50,424 bases of DNA from Ruminococcus sp. (GTDB lineage: Bacteria > Bacillota_A > Clostridia > Oscillospirales > Ruminococcaceae). The stretch is taken from the NCBI RefSeq assembly GCF_016283395.1, contig NZ_JAEEMU010000055.1, forward strand, positions 1-50,424. The letters run 5' to 3'. The notes beneath the pieces are model-generated. The model ran no database searches, had not been told where the DNA came from, and saw only the letters and a program-made list of their open reading frames with translations. Position numbers and translations under genes: made by a program. How positions within the stretch are numbered: position 1 is the stretch's first letter; each line of letters starts with the position of its first letter. Below, one piece after another: positions 41,643-50,365 of the stretch.

Positions 41643-42248
41643 ATGAACACCATACTTCTCGTTGAGGACGATGAAACACTCAACCGCAATATCTCCCTTG
41701 CTCTCAGATCCGAGGGCTACACCGTTATCGCAGTCAGTACAACAGCGGCAGCCGAACTCCACGCACCAGAAGCAGACCTTATAATACTCGATGTCATGCT
41801 GCCTGACGGCAGCGGTGTTGACCTTTGCAAGCGGCTGAGAAAAAAGATACAGACTCCCGTAATATTCCTTACCTCATGCGATGACGAAGCAGATATAGTC
41901 CGCGGACTCGACAGCGGCGGCGATGACTACATAACAAAGCCTTTCCGCCTGCGTGAGCTTTTCTCACGTATACGCGCAAATCTCAGACGAGTACCCGATG
42001 TGCCCGAAATGGAGCTTACTGCGGTGGAGCAGAAGCTTCTCAGCTACCTCATGCTGAACCGTGAGCAGTACCTTACCCGTGAACAGATACTGGAATACCT
42101 CTGGGACTCAAAGGGTATCTTCGTAAACGACAACACCCTTTCGGTAAATATCAGCCGCCTGCGCGAAAAACTCAGCAAGACCACAGGCAGCGGCAGGATA
42201 GTCACCAAGAGAGGAATGGGCTATAAATGGACAGAACAGACCGATTAA
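41643..42248 (+). CDS. OmpR-family response regulator with a shortened effector domain
   Basis: A 201-residue regulator. Receiver domain about 1-115: acidic pocket VEDDE (7-10), phospho-acceptor Asp in LIILDVMLPDGSG (about 51), Thr in FLTSCDD and Lys in YITKPFRLREL. Winged helix about 123-200: LTAVEQKLLSYLMLNREQYLTREQILEYLW, then NTLSVNISRLREKL and IVTKRGMGYKW. Usual members have about 225-235 residues; here only about ten residues join the receiver to the first effector helix, so the N-terminal beta-sheet of the DNA-binding domain is missing or minimal. AGGTG precedes the ATG. It overlaps the kinase gene by 22 bases and probably controls the ABC transporter genes downstream. Confidence 0.88.
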   Translation: MNTILLVEDDETLNRNISLALRSEGYTVIAVSTTAAAELHAPEADLIILDVMLPDGSGVDLCKRLRKKIQTPVIFLTSCDDEADIVRGLDSGGDDYITKPFRLRELFSRIRANLRRVPDVPEMELTAVEQKLLSYLMLNREQYLTREQILEYLWDSKGIFVNDNTLSVNISRLREKLSKTTGSGRIVTKRGMGYKWTEQTD

Positions 42249-43441
42249 TAAACAACCGTGCTCCGAGAAAACTTCTGCTCATACTTCTGCTTATGATATG
42301 TATATCCGCAGCAGCGGCTTGGGGTATATCAAAGCTCTGCGCCGACAGGATAGTAAGAGAGCAGATAACTGCCGAGCTTTCGGCAATAGGTGACGGTAAA
42401 TTCACAGGTGCTCCCGATGAAAAAGCAATAGCAAGAGCCGAGGAAAAACTCAGCGGCTACAGTATCGACCGTGAACTCTCCCCTACCATAATGTACAGCT
42501 ACAAGTCCGTGCGCACGACTATATTCACCGCCATATTTGCTGTCATGGCTTCGTTATCGGTGATATGGTTTGCCATAGCGATACATGAGCTTATGAACAT
42601 ATACCGCGACCTTGAAAAGCTCCGTGCAGACTGCCTTAACGCTGCCGACAAAACTGACGGTACTATAGGTCTTTACGGCGAGGACTTGGGCTGTGTGCGA
42701 AGGATATCCGAAGCCGCAGACACGCTGACCGACCGAATGAACAATCTCCATTTCAAGCTCAATAACGAGCAGCGATTTCTCCGCGATTTCCTCACCGACC
42801 TCTCTCACCAGATAAAGACTTCTCTCGCTGTGGTAAGGCTCAACACGGATATGCTCAGCGAGCTTGACGACTTACCTCAGGAGCATCGTGACAAGCTCTC
42901 GGACGAGATACAGCTCAATCTCAGCAGTATGGAAAAGCTCGTTATCGAAGCCATAAAGCTTGCAAAGCTCAATGCAGATGCTGTAGAGTACAACATGGAG
43001 ATAAATTCCCCTGCGGAGATATGCAGGATAGCTGTAAAGCGTATGTCTCCCCTTCTCAGAAGCAAAAGCATAAAAGTGAACGAAAGCCTTGCCGATGATA
43101 TAAAGCTCAGCTGCGACAAGGGCTGGCTGTGCGAGGCTTTGGAGAATATTATCAAGAACTCCGCAGACCACTCCGAATGTTCAGAGATATCGCTGGAGTT
43201 GAAAGATGACCCTATAATGATAACATTGGCTGTTACCGACAACGGCAAGGGCATACCTCAGGAAGAAATACCGAAGCTGTTTGAACGCTTCTCCTGCCGT
43301 TCCAACGACAAGACAATGTACAGCTCGGGACTTGGTATGTCTATCGCACAGAAGATAGTCCGCGCCAACGGCGGAGATATAATGGTGTATTCGGAAGTCG
43401 GCAAAGGCACACGCTTTGAATTCGTATTTATCAAAGATTGA
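42227..43441 (+). CDS. Sensor histidine kinase
   Basis: A 404-residue membrane kinase. Two membrane helices (about 15-35 and 88-112) enclose a short extracytoplasmic loop of about 50 residues. A linker leads to the HisKA domain with the phospho-acceptor His in FLTDLSHQIKTSLAVVRLNTDML (near 192) and to the HATPase domain with ENIIKNSADHS (N box), VTDNGKGIP (G1) and SSGLGMSIAQKIV (G2). The small sensor loop and the ABC transporter downstream fit peptide-antibiotic sensing systems in Firmicutes. Its start lies inside the regulator gene, giving coupled translation. Confidence 0.88.
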   Translation: MDRTDRLINNRAPRKLLLILLLMICISAAAAWGISKLCADRIVREQITAELSAIGDGKFTGAPDEKAIARAEEKLSGYSIDRELSPTIMYSYKSVRTTIFTAIFAVMASLSVIWFAIAIHELMNIYRDLEKLRADCLNAADKTDGTIGLYGEDLGCVRRISEAADTLTDRMNNLHFKLNNEQRFLRDFLTDLSHQIKTSLAVVRLNTDMLSELDDLPQEHRDKLSDEIQLNLSSMEKLVIEAIKLAKLNADAVEYNMEINSPAEICRIAVKRMSPLLRSKSIKVNESLADDIKLSCDKGWLCEALENIIKNSADHSECSEISLELKDDPIMITLAVTDNGKGIPQEEIPKLFERFSCRSNDKTMYSSGLGMSIAQKIVRANGGDIMVYSEVGKGTRFEFVFIKD

Positions 43442-43760
43442 GTTGTTAGTTGTTAGTGCTTAGAATTGTAGGGGACGCCGCCCTCGACGTCCCGTTAGAA
43501 AACGTACAAATAACATGAACGTGCTGTAGGGACGCGCATTGCGCGTCCACATATTTCGTGTAAACACCAAATGGAACGCTGTAGGGCCGGCGTCCCCTAC
43601 ATATAATTACGGTATACATAATGGTTACGGAGAACTAATATTTGGCTGTCGAGGACGCCAGCCCCTACAAATGTGCTGTAAGCGATGTACGAGTATTGGT
43701 ATTGATAATGGTGAGCGAGTTTACGAGCGACAACGTGGATAGGGTGCAGCGTCACGCTGC
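43442..43760. repeat. Palindromic dispersed repeat, copy C
   Basis: Begins with the TTAGTTGTTAGTGCTTAG border and contains GTAGGG-led palindromes, for example GGACGCGCATTGCGCGTCC (43530-43548). It ends with GCTGTAAGCGATGTACGAG, then GAGCGAGTTTACGAGCGAC, AACGTGG and GCAGCGTCACGCTGC (to 43760). It separates the kinase from the ABC genes. No gene is present. Confidence 0.75.
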
Positions 43761-43788
43761 AAAAGCTGAAAATTTTTCAGCTTTTTTT
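43761..43788 (+). terminator. Terminator after the two-component system
   Basis: AAAAGCTGAAA-ATT-TTTCAGCTTTTTTT: a 10-bp stem and a T-run. Confidence 0.75.
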
Positions 43789-43793
43789 CATTT

Positions 43794-43834
43794 TTGTAAC
43801 ATTACAGTAAGATAACCATGATAAACTAAAGTTA
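43794..43834 (+). promoter_or_regulatory. Promoter and possible regulator site of the ABC transporter
   Basis: TTGTAA (43794-43799), 17-base spacer, CATGAT (43817-43822). GTAAC (43796-43800) and GTTAC (43830-43834) form an inverted pair around the promoter and may be bound by the OmpR-type regulator. Confidence 0.4.
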
Positions 43835-43857
43835 CAATAAGAAACGGAGGTATCATT

Positions 43858-44532
43858 ATGGACGACAACATCATTCTGAAAACCGAAAAACTCAAAAAAG
43901 AATACGGCTCAGGCGAAAACGCCTTTCTTGCTCTCAACGATGTAGACCTTGAAGTGAAGCAGGGGGAATTCTTAGCCATTACAGGCGAGAGCGGAAGCGG
44001 CAAGACTACTCTCCTAAACTGCATAGGCTCTCTCGACCGTCCCACAAGCGGCAAGATAATCTTCAACGGCAGAGACATCACCACAATGGACGATAACGGA
44101 CTGTCCGCCTACCGCAGAAAGAGTATAGGCTTTATCTTCCAGAACTTCAACCTCATCCCCGTGCTCAACGTCGAGGAAAATATAGTTCTGCCGCTGAACC
44201 TTGACAACACTCCACCCGACAAGGAATTTCTTGAGGAGCTCCTCAAGCTCACGGGACTTGACGTAAAGCGAAACAACTACCCTCACGAGCTTTCGGGCGG
44301 TCAGCAGCAGCGTGTAGCCTTTGCGAGGGCACTTATCCATAAGCCGAGAATAATACTTGCGGACGAGCCTACAGGAAATCTCGACAGCAAAAACAGCCGC
44401 GAGATAATCTCTATCCTCAAAAGCTCTATCAAGAAGTACAATCAGACTCTCATACTCATAACCCATGACGGCAGCATAGCTGCTCAGGCAGACCGTATCT
44501 GCCGCATCACAGACGGAGTCCTCTCGGAATAA
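43858..44532 (+). CDS. ABC transporter ATP-binding protein (MacB/BceA/LolD type)
   Basis: A 224-residue ATPase, the usual length for the MacB/LolD/BceA group. Walker A is GESGSGKTTLL (about 42-52), the Q-loop GFIFQNFNLIPVL, the signature LSGGQQQRVAFARAL (about 143-157), Walker B PRIILADEPTGNLD (about 160-173) and the switch His is in LITHDGSIA. These ATPases drive mechanotransmission rather than classical transport, often removing peptide antibiotics or lipoproteins. GGAGG precedes the ATG. The permease follows after 12 bases. Confidence 0.92.
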   Translation: MDDNIILKTEKLKKEYGSGENAFLALNDVDLEVKQGEFLAITGESGSGKTTLLNCIGSLDRPTSGKIIFNGRDITTMDDNGLSAYRRKSIGFIFQNFNLIPVLNVEENIVLPLNLDNTPPDKEFLEELLKLTGLDVKRNNYPHELSGGQQQRVAFARALIHKPRIILADEPTGNLDSKNSREIISILKSSIKKYNQTLILITHDGSIAAQADRICRITDGVLSE

Positions 44533-44544
44533 GGAGGCGATGAT

Positions 44545-47268
44545 ATGAAACATCTTATTGCACTGTCACTGAATTATATCCGCCGACAAAAGCTCCGCAC
44601 TATCCTCACATTCATGTGTATAACCCTTTCGGCATTCATTCTCGCAACAGTCTGTGCATACGGAAGCAGTATCTTCACTACCCTGCTCAACTATGAAATA
44701 GACGAAGGCGGTTCGTGGGAGCTTGAAATCGCAAACTGGATAGACCATACACAGGATCCTGACAAAGCTGTAGAGACCGTAAAAGGTCACCCCTCTGTAG
44801 AGGATCACTGCTATTACAGTACCGAATTCATTTCTTTTGATTCGGAGAGCTTCGGAGCAAATTTCTTTGAAATATCCGACGGCAAAACAAGCTACAGGGT
44901 CCAAAATGCAGCTATAACCAATTGTGACGGAAATCCTGATCTCATAAGCCCTTATGAAATAGACGGAGGATTTTCTCTGAATAAAAGCGAGGGTATCTAT
45001 GTATCAAGCATATTCAAGGATATGGGATACAATGAAGGCGACACAGTTACCTTTACTTTACGTCCTGCACACGGAAAATATGACGAAAACTCGCAGGTAA
45101 TGAAAGAAATACGTTCTAAGCTGAAAGAAAAATACGGTACAGAATATACGACACACGATGAGGAATACGAAGAGCTTTCGGAAGAACTGAAAAGCAAAGC
45201 CAGCAAAGATAAAATAAGCAACCTGCTTAAATATAACAGGGGTATATTGCTTGATGATGCTCCTATAATCGATATAACCTACGGCGAACCTGTTGAATAC
45301 ACCATAAAAATAGCAGGCTTCACGGATATACTCCGCTCAAAGGAGAAATACATCGATATATTGAATAGAGACAGCGAAAAACTCAGCTTTGCGGAAATAT
45401 CCGAAAAAAATCCCGATGTAATATATGATGACGATGATATGAAAGAAATGTATGTCCGTATCACCGACAACATTGACTTTGATGAAGCTGTAAAGAAACT
45501 TTTCATCGACCTCGGCTTTGATTATGACAAAAATTTCTATGACAAATCAGAATATTGGATCCGTACAAACAATTTCCTCCTGGCACTTGAATGGAAAAGC
45601 TCAGATGCTATATCATCGATCATACCTACCTTTGTAGTACCTGGTCTGATAATACTTCTTATAGCATGGTTCATAGCAAGATTTGTTATCGACAACGCCT
45701 TTGAAATGGCTGTACAGGAGCGAAGCACTCACTTTGCCGCACTCCGCGTCATGGGAGCTTCAAAGCTGCAGGTAGCAACAGTAGTAATGGCAGAAGCCAT
45801 ATTCTACATCTGCACAGCCATACCTTTAGGAATAATAGCCGCACTGCTCATATGCCGCTCGTCAGTCAATTCATTCAGTAATATCGGATTTTCAATGTTT
45901 GAATTCTCGGCAAAGCCTGCATTTATCGGGCTGGCAATATTTCTCTGCCTCATAGCTGTACTTATCTCAGCCTACACATCGGCAATGTGGGCAGCAAGAA
46001 AGCTCTCGCCTGCCGAAGCTCTCAATTTCGGCAAGCCAAAGCGCGGAAAGAAAAAGCTCAAAAAATCGAAGTCGAAGCTCGACCTCAACTCCAAGAAATT
46101 CCTGCGCCGCTATACCAGAAAGAATATAGGTGCAGCAAAGAGCCGTTTCATCGTTTCCACTATCACAATGGGACTGGGTGTGCTCATGTTCACGTTCTCG
46201 TCTCTTATTGCTATCAACACATATAAAGAAATGAAAGATATCGACAAAGATGACATATACGATTTCTGGATAGATGATTACTACAGCAATGATCCGAAAA
46301 ACGCTATTGCCGATGTAAATAAAGCCTTTGGCGACAAGAAGATATTTGAAAAGATCAATATAGAGACTTATGGTGAAAGAGTATTTACACATTCAGATGA
46401 AATAGATTCATTACTCATATCAGGCACTTATCCCAACCCAGATGAAAACTCAAGAAGAGCGAGGATAGAATCTATAGACCGTGATGATTATGAAGCCGCA
46501 AAGCTTGACGAGCTTACAGGCATGAGCTATGACGAGCTTGTTGCATCTAAATCCGTTTTCAAAAACAATACCGATAAAAAAGAACGTGAATTTACTGCTG
46601 TACAGAAAGAAACGACAATCAAATTCACAGGTACGGATACAGAAATGAAGTTCATCGGTTCTGCAAAAAGCAAAATGAAAAAAGGATACGGCAATGCTAT
46701 CCTGATACCTATTGAAAACACATCGGATTTAAACTTATATTACTATATCACACTCAAAGCCTCACCACAGCATTATCAGGAAGCAAAGAAAACTGTAGAT
46801 GAATTCAAAATGGATCACAGTATCTCATTGGTAATGGATACTTATTTTGAAGGAACAGGGCTAACTTCATTTGTCAAGGCTATCGTAAAAATAGTTCTTG
46901 CCTTCCTCATATCCATATGGCTGGTAGGTATACTCTCAATGATAAACTCCGTAAATACCAGCGTACTCAACAGAAGCCGCGAGCTTATGATGCTCAGGAG
47001 CGTAGGCATGACGCGAAAACAACTCCGAAAGAGCGTGCTTATGGAAACTATCATGTTCTCAGCAACTGCTGCAATAGTCGGCACTATCCTCGGTGTTCTC
47101 ATCTTTATACCTGTATGGAGCGAACAGCTGAGCAAGGTGATCGTGTCTATCATCATAGTAGTTGTCCTTTCACTGGTATTCAATATCATCATAGCTATCC
47201 TGTCAGCTATACCAGCAACAAAGAGCCTCGAAAAGGTCGAGTCCATAGCACAGGCAGTAAACAGATAA
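44545..47268 (+). CDS. FtsX-domain ABC transporter permease (MacB/BceB-like)
   Basis: A 907-residue permease. The first helix (about 18-40) is followed by a large extracytoplasmic domain (about 45-355). Three helices of an FtsX domain follow (about 362-480, with ERSTHFAALRVMGASKLQVATV), then a cytoplasmic linker rich in Lys (GKPKRGKKKLKKSKSK). A second half starts with a helix near 540, then an outside domain, and ends with FtsX helices (about 775-900, with NRSRELMMLRSVGMTRKQL). This double FtsX plan belongs to large permeases of macrolide/peptide efflux systems. AAGGAGG lies before the ATG. It forms one unit with the preceding ATPase and probably responds to the adjacent two-component system. 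Confidence 0.9.
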   Translation: MKHLIALSLNYIRRQKLRTILTFMCITLSAFILATVCAYGSSIFTTLLNYEIDEGGSWELEIANWIDHTQDPDKAVETVKGHPSVEDHCYYSTEFISFDSESFGANFFEISDGKTSYRVQNAAITNCDGNPDLISPYEIDGGFSLNKSEGIYVSSIFKDMGYNEGDTVTFTLRPAHGKYDENSQVMKEIRSKLKEKYGTEYTTHDEEYEELSEELKSKASKDKISNLLKYNRGILLDDAPIIDITYGEPVEYTIKIAGFTDILRSKEKYIDILNRDSEKLSFAEISEKNPDVIYDDDDMKEMYVRITDNIDFDEAVKKLFIDLGFDYDKNFYDKSEYWIRTNNFLLALEWKSSDAISSIIPTFVVPGLIILLIAWFIARFVIDNAFEMAVQERSTHFAALRVMGASKLQVATVVMAEAIFYICTAIPLGIIAALLICRSSVNSFSNIGFSMFEFSAKPAFIGLAIFLCLIAVLISAYTSAMWAARKLSPAEALNFGKPKRGKKKLKKSKSKLDLNSKKFLRRYTRKNIGAAKSRFIVSTITMGLGVLMFTFSSLIAINTYKEMKDIDKDDIYDFWIDDYYSNDPKNAIADVNKAFGDKKIFEKINIETYGERVFTHSDEIDSLLISGTYPNPDENSRRARIESIDRDDYEAAKLDELTGMSYDELVASKSVFKNNTDKKEREFTAVQKETTIKFTGTDTEMKFIGSAKSKMKKGYGNAILIPIENTSDLNLYYYITLKASPQHYQEAKKTVDEFKMDHSISLVMDTYFEGTGLTSFVKAIVKIVLAFLISIWLVGILSMINSVNTSVLNRSRELMMLRSVGMTRKQLRKSVLMETIMFSATAAIVGTILGVLIFIPVWSEQLSKVIVSIIIVVVLSLVFNIIIAILSAIPATKSLEKVESIAQAVNR

Positions 47269-47272
47269 AACA

Positions 47273-47303
47273 AAAGAGCAGTTCGGGAAGAACTGCTCTT
47301 TTT
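47273..47303 (+). terminator. Terminator of the ABC transporter operon
   Basis: GAGCAGTTC and GAACTGCTC around GGGAA, followed by five Ts. Confidence 0.88.
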
Positions 47304-47365
47304 GTGTGCAATATAAACGCACAAACACTGAGGGAACAGTGTCTGTACGAATAGGGACTAATTTT

Positions 47366-47464
47366 ATGAAAGCCATTATGTCATTCATTCTCATTGTACC
47401 CTTTGTGCTCATCACAAGCAACATATTAATGATAATACATCTTTGTGACAAAAGCAATATATAA
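47366..47464 (+). CDS. Possible 32-residue hydrophobic small protein
   Basis: A short frame reads MKAIMSFILIVPFVLITSNI and continues with LMIIHLCDKSNI. It has one predicted membrane helix and a polar tail, with AGGGA about ten bases upstream. Size and character match type I toxins and small membrane peptides, but no antisense RNA gene is evident. The 12-mer GCGTGAAATGCA repeats twice, 20 bases apart, right after it (47466 and 47486). The remaining 47500-47699 shows nothing. It may be chance. Confidence 0.25.
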   Translation: MKAIMSFILIVPFVLITSNILMIIHLCDKSNI

Positions 47465-47699
47465 AGCGTGAAATGCATTTTTTGTGCGTGAAATGCAAAT
47501 TTTGTTAACATCTAATTCATATTTGTCCCTATAACGGCATATAGACGCCTGCCAAAGCGTAATTTTTATGCTATAGCATCAGCATAGCCTGACAGCCTTT
47601 AGAATCATCAGGAGCGGCTCAGAGGAATATAATAGCAGAATTACACTCTTATCATTGAACGTGCCGTAAACGTCATTGTAGGCTCTCTCAGAGGATATA

Positions 47700-48191
47700 T
47701 CATTTTCTTCTGATGTACATTACCTCTTGCAGCACCTTGCCGCCTATCTCAGAGCTCATATGATCTTCCGTATTTACAAAGCCATGCTTTTCATAGAAAT
47801 GACGAGCTCTGTAATTATCCTCAAGCACCCAGATAAGTATTGACGTAAAGCCAAGAAGCTCCAGCTCTGCAATGCAGGCTTTAAGGAGTTCAGAACCTAT
47901 TCCCCTGCCGATATACTCGGGCAGCAGGTAAATAGTAACTATCTCGCCGCAGCTGCTGAACTTCTCCCAGCGTGAGGGACAGAAGCTTGCTGTGCCGACT
48001 ATCTTGTCATCTTCAAAAGCACCTATTTCAGTTCTGCCGTTTTTCAGGATATTGCCGCCCCACTTTTCCTTCGGGATATTATCAAGATAATCCTGCGGTA
48101 TTATCCCCTTATATGCGAACTGCCAGCCCTTTTCGTAGATGTTTCTGACAGCGGAAAAATCATCTTTTTCTGTAATATGCCTTATAACCAT
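47700..48191 (-). CDS. GNAT-family N-acetyltransferase
   Basis: A 163-residue acetyltransferase. The N terminus is MVIRHITEKDDFSAVRNIYEKGW, the acetyl-CoA loop is LLPEYIGRGIGSELLKACI (motif A, about 93-111), and the motif B region is VLEDNYRARHFYEKHGF (about 128-144). The length is usual for a single GNAT domain. The ATG at 48189-48191 follows GGGGG by seven bases; longer in-frame starts have no ribosome binding site. The acceptor, such as a small molecule amine or protein, cannot be told from sequence. It stands alone on the minus strand. Confidence 0.88.
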   Translation of the reverse strand: MVIRHITEKDDFSAVRNIYEKGWQFAYKGIIPQDYLDNIPKEKWGGNILKNGRTEIGAFEDDKIVGTASFCPSRWEKFSSCGEIVTIYLLPEYIGRGIGSELLKACIAELELLGFTSILIWVLEDNYRARHFYEKHGFVNTEDHMSSEIGGKVLQEVMYIRRK

Positions 48192-48400
48192 ACATATACC
48201 CCCATATAATTTTATAATCACATTATAGCATACTATTTTAAAAAAAGTCAATAGATAATAATACAAATCTATGAATTTGATAAAAATTCGACATAAAAAC
48301 TGCTTAAAATACCTAAATAGCCAAAGGAAGAGCTATAATATACTTGATTTTTTTACTGACTTGTGTTAATATAAAATATAATACGAAAGGAGCGGTGACT

Positions 48401-48823
48401 ATGGGAACATCTTACAAGTATAAATGCGACGAATGCGGATATGAAGAAGAATTCTTCGTGGGCGGCAGACTTATGACAAAAGACTACAAAAAAAGGACCG
48501 AAGAAGCAGAAGAAGAACTGCGCAGTGCCGCTCTCTACGGAAAATACGGCGAGACCGTCAGGCAGCTCATAAAGAATGAACGTGAAAAGATGTATGTCAA
48601 CTGCGATACAGACCTCTATCAGTGTATGGAGTGCAGGCAGTTTTCCGTGCAGATAGCAAAAGAAATGTCCCTAAATCAGAAGGATTTTACGTTGACCATA
48701 GAATTCAGGCACGAATGTCCCGGGTGTCATTCCACACTTCTCAGAAAGACACGGGGTTCAATAACATTCTGCCCCAAATGCAAGATGTTCACCGCACAGC
48801 TTGTAAGTATAGGAAAATTCTGA
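48401..48823 (+). CDS. Zinc-ribbon protein
   Basis: A 140-residue protein with four Cys pairs: CDECG (near 9), CMECR (near 77), CPGCH (near 107) and CPKC (near 125). They suggest two zinc-ribbon modules that bind two Zn2+ ions. A charged helical segment (about 28-65, KKRTEEAEEELRSAALYG) lies between the first two. The ATG at 48401 follows AAAGGAG; an upstream in-frame ATG overlaps the promoter region. Function is unknown. Nothing next to it suggests a pathway. Confidence 0.7.
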   Translation: MGTSYKYKCDECGYEEEFFVGGRLMTKDYKKRTEEAEEELRSAALYGKYGETVRQLIKNEREKMYVNCDTDLYQCMECRQFSVQIAKEMSLNQKDFTLTIEFRHECPGCHSTLLRKTRGSITFCPKCKMFTAQLVSIGKF

Positions 48824-48831
48824 TACAAACA

Positions 48832-48859
48832 AAAAAACACGCAGGTGCGTGTTTTTTTG
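48832..48859 (+). terminator. Terminator of the zinc-ribbon gene
   Basis: AAACACGC-AGGT-GCGTGTTT with a T-run of seven. The A-run on the other side lets it also serve the minus strand. Confidence 0.85.
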
Positions 48860-48904
48860 CTTATATAAATTAGGGGGCTTTATATAAATTAGGAGTGGGG
48901 GCGA

Positions 48905-49570
48905 TTATAATGACGGAAGTGAAACGATGTCGTCAGCCTCTCCGCCGATCATACCTGCGAATATCTCAGATGCTTTCTGATCGTGAAGGTTTGTGCTGAT
49001 ACTCTGACCTGACGTATTATATCGTTCTCCGTTTTTGGAATTTGCCGAATACGTAAAGTGTATCTCACCGTCTCGGTAATTGATATTTATCTGGAAACGG
49101 TACCATTTCTTTCTCGACTTGCATATAAGTCCGTTGCACTGATCTTTTGTGAACTTATACTCTTTTATGTCACCTGTATTCTTGCCTGCTGACTTGATAT
49201 ATCCGTTTTCTTCAAGTATCTTTGCGATCGCATAGCTGCTTACACGGACTTCGTTCTGATCTACGTAAACATAGCCGTGATCATCTGCATCGTACTTGCT
49301 GCCGTCAGCATTAACACCTGAACTCCACGGATTTCTTGTAAATGACTCTATCTTGTCAGTGTCCATAGCACACTCGACCTCTATAGCTTTACATATAACA
49401 TCGGCTGCACTTACATCAGCTCTGTTTCTTGCAAGCTCAATATATCCCATGATACTCGGAACAAGCATAGCTGCAAGAACACTTATGATACATATAACAA
49501 CGATAAGCTCTATAAGGGTAAAACCTTTGGCTTTTACTCTGTTCTTAAAACTATTTTCCTGCTCGTTCAT
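48905..49570 (-). CDS. Type IV pseudopilin-like protein
   Basis: A 221-residue protein with the prepilin cleavage/methylation motif KAKGFTLIELIVVICIISVLAAMLVPSI (about 13-40): Gly before Phe at the cleavage site, Glu at +5 and a hydrophobic helix. A soluble head with few recognisable motifs follows. It would be processed by prepilin peptidase and assembled by a type IV pilus or Com-like machine. No other pilus gene lies in the window. GGAGG precedes the ATG at 49568-49570. Basic linker residues (KNRVKAKG) form the leader. Confidence 0.85.
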   Translation of the reverse strand: MNEQENSFKNRVKAKGFTLIELIVVICIISVLAAMLVPSIMGYIELARNRADVSAADVICKAIEVECAMDTDKIESFTRNPWSSGVNADGSKYDADDHGYVYVDQNEVRVSSYAIAKILEENGYIKSAGKNTGDIKEYKFTKDQCNGLICKSRKKWYRFQININYRDGEIHFTYSANSKNGERYNTSGQSISTNLHDQKASEIFAGMIGGEADDIVSLPSL

Positions 49571-49710
49571 ATGTCATCCTCCTAATCCTGAGGAATTTTC
49601 CTTAAATATATAATATCACGTTTAGTATATTTTGTCAAGAGAAAAGGGCGAAAATTCAAAGTTTTATAACATTATGTATACTTGTTGTAATAAAAATTGG
49701 TAGGATAACA

Positions 49711-49748
49711 AAAAAGGCGGCTAAAACGACGTAAAGCTGCCCTTTTTG
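49711..49748. terminator. Hairpin with T-runs on both sides
   Basis: AAAAAGGCGGCT and AGCTGCCCTTTTT pair with one bulge around a 12-base loop. It lies between the rRNA operon end and the pseudopilin gene and could stop readthrough on either strand. Confidence 0.5.
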
Positions 49749-49834
49749 TTATTTTTTCAGTATTTTCTACTGCCTTTTATCATAAAGCGATATCATCAAT
49801 ATCATAGAAATGAACAGATTCTAATGCTTGTAAA

Positions 49835-49867
49835 TCAAAAAAAGTCCAATTCTATTGAATTGGACTT
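49835..49867 (-). terminator. Terminator of the rRNA operon
   Basis: AAGTCCAATTC-TATT-GAATTGGACTT. On the minus strand the 11-bp stem is followed by TTTTTGATTT, just after the tRNA-Asn gene. Confidence 0.85.
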
Positions 49868-49870
49868 AAT

Positions 49871-49946
49871 TGGCTCCCCCTGCCCGGCTCGAACGGGCGA
49901 CAACTCGGTTAACAGCCGAGTGCTCTACCGACTGAGCTAAGGAGGA
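49871..49946 (-). tRNA. tRNA-Asn (GTT)
   Basis: A cloverleaf starts TCCTCCTTAGCTCAG. The anticodon stem-loop CTCGG-CTGTTAA-CCGAG gives anticodon GTT. The T arm is CGGGC around a TTCGAGC-type loop, and the acceptor end AGGGGGA-G-CCA is encoded. It is the last gene of the rRNA operon, after 5S. Confidence 0.95.
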
Positions 49947-49954
49947 ATATATAG

Positions 49955-50072
<118 letters not shown>

Positions 50073-50079
50073 ATTTATA

Positions 50080-50151
50080 TGACCCGTACCAGAATCGAAC
50101 TGGTGTTACCGGCGTGAGAGGCCGGTGTCTTAACCGCTTGACCAACGGGCC
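50080..50151 (-). tRNA. tRNA-Glu (CTC)
   Basis: Starts GGCCCGTTGGTCAAG. The anticodon arm CCGGC-CTCTCAC-GCCGG gives anticodon CTC, and the acceptor stem ACGGGTC pairs with GGCCCGT. No CCA is encoded. It lies in the spacer between 23S and 5S. Confidence 0.93.
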
Positions 50152-50157
50152 AAATTT

Positions 50158-50233
50158 TGGTGCACCATCGGGGACTCGAACCCAGGACCCACTGATTAAG
50201 AGTCAGTTGCTCTACCAACTGAGCTAATGGTGC
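50158..50233 (-). tRNA. tRNA-Lys (CTT)
   Basis: Starts GCACCATTAGCTCAG. The anticodon arm ACTGA-CTCTTAA-TCAGT gives anticodon CTT, and the acceptor ATGGTGC-A-CCA is encoded. It is the first tRNA after 23S. Confidence 0.95.
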
Positions 50234-50365
50234 ATTTCAAACTGCTTAACTATTATACCACATTCAAGCAGTTTTGTCAAGCGATTTTTCAAATTTTTTG
50301 AAAACTTTTGAAGGAATAAAGCGTAATGCGAGGCAAGAACAAAGAAGTTCAGAAGTAAAAAGGAA

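Noticed and set aside
49746..49940. 64-codon plus-strand frame over the tRNA-Asn gene
   Set aside because: It overlaps the terminator and tRNA of the rRNA operon and is a chance frame.
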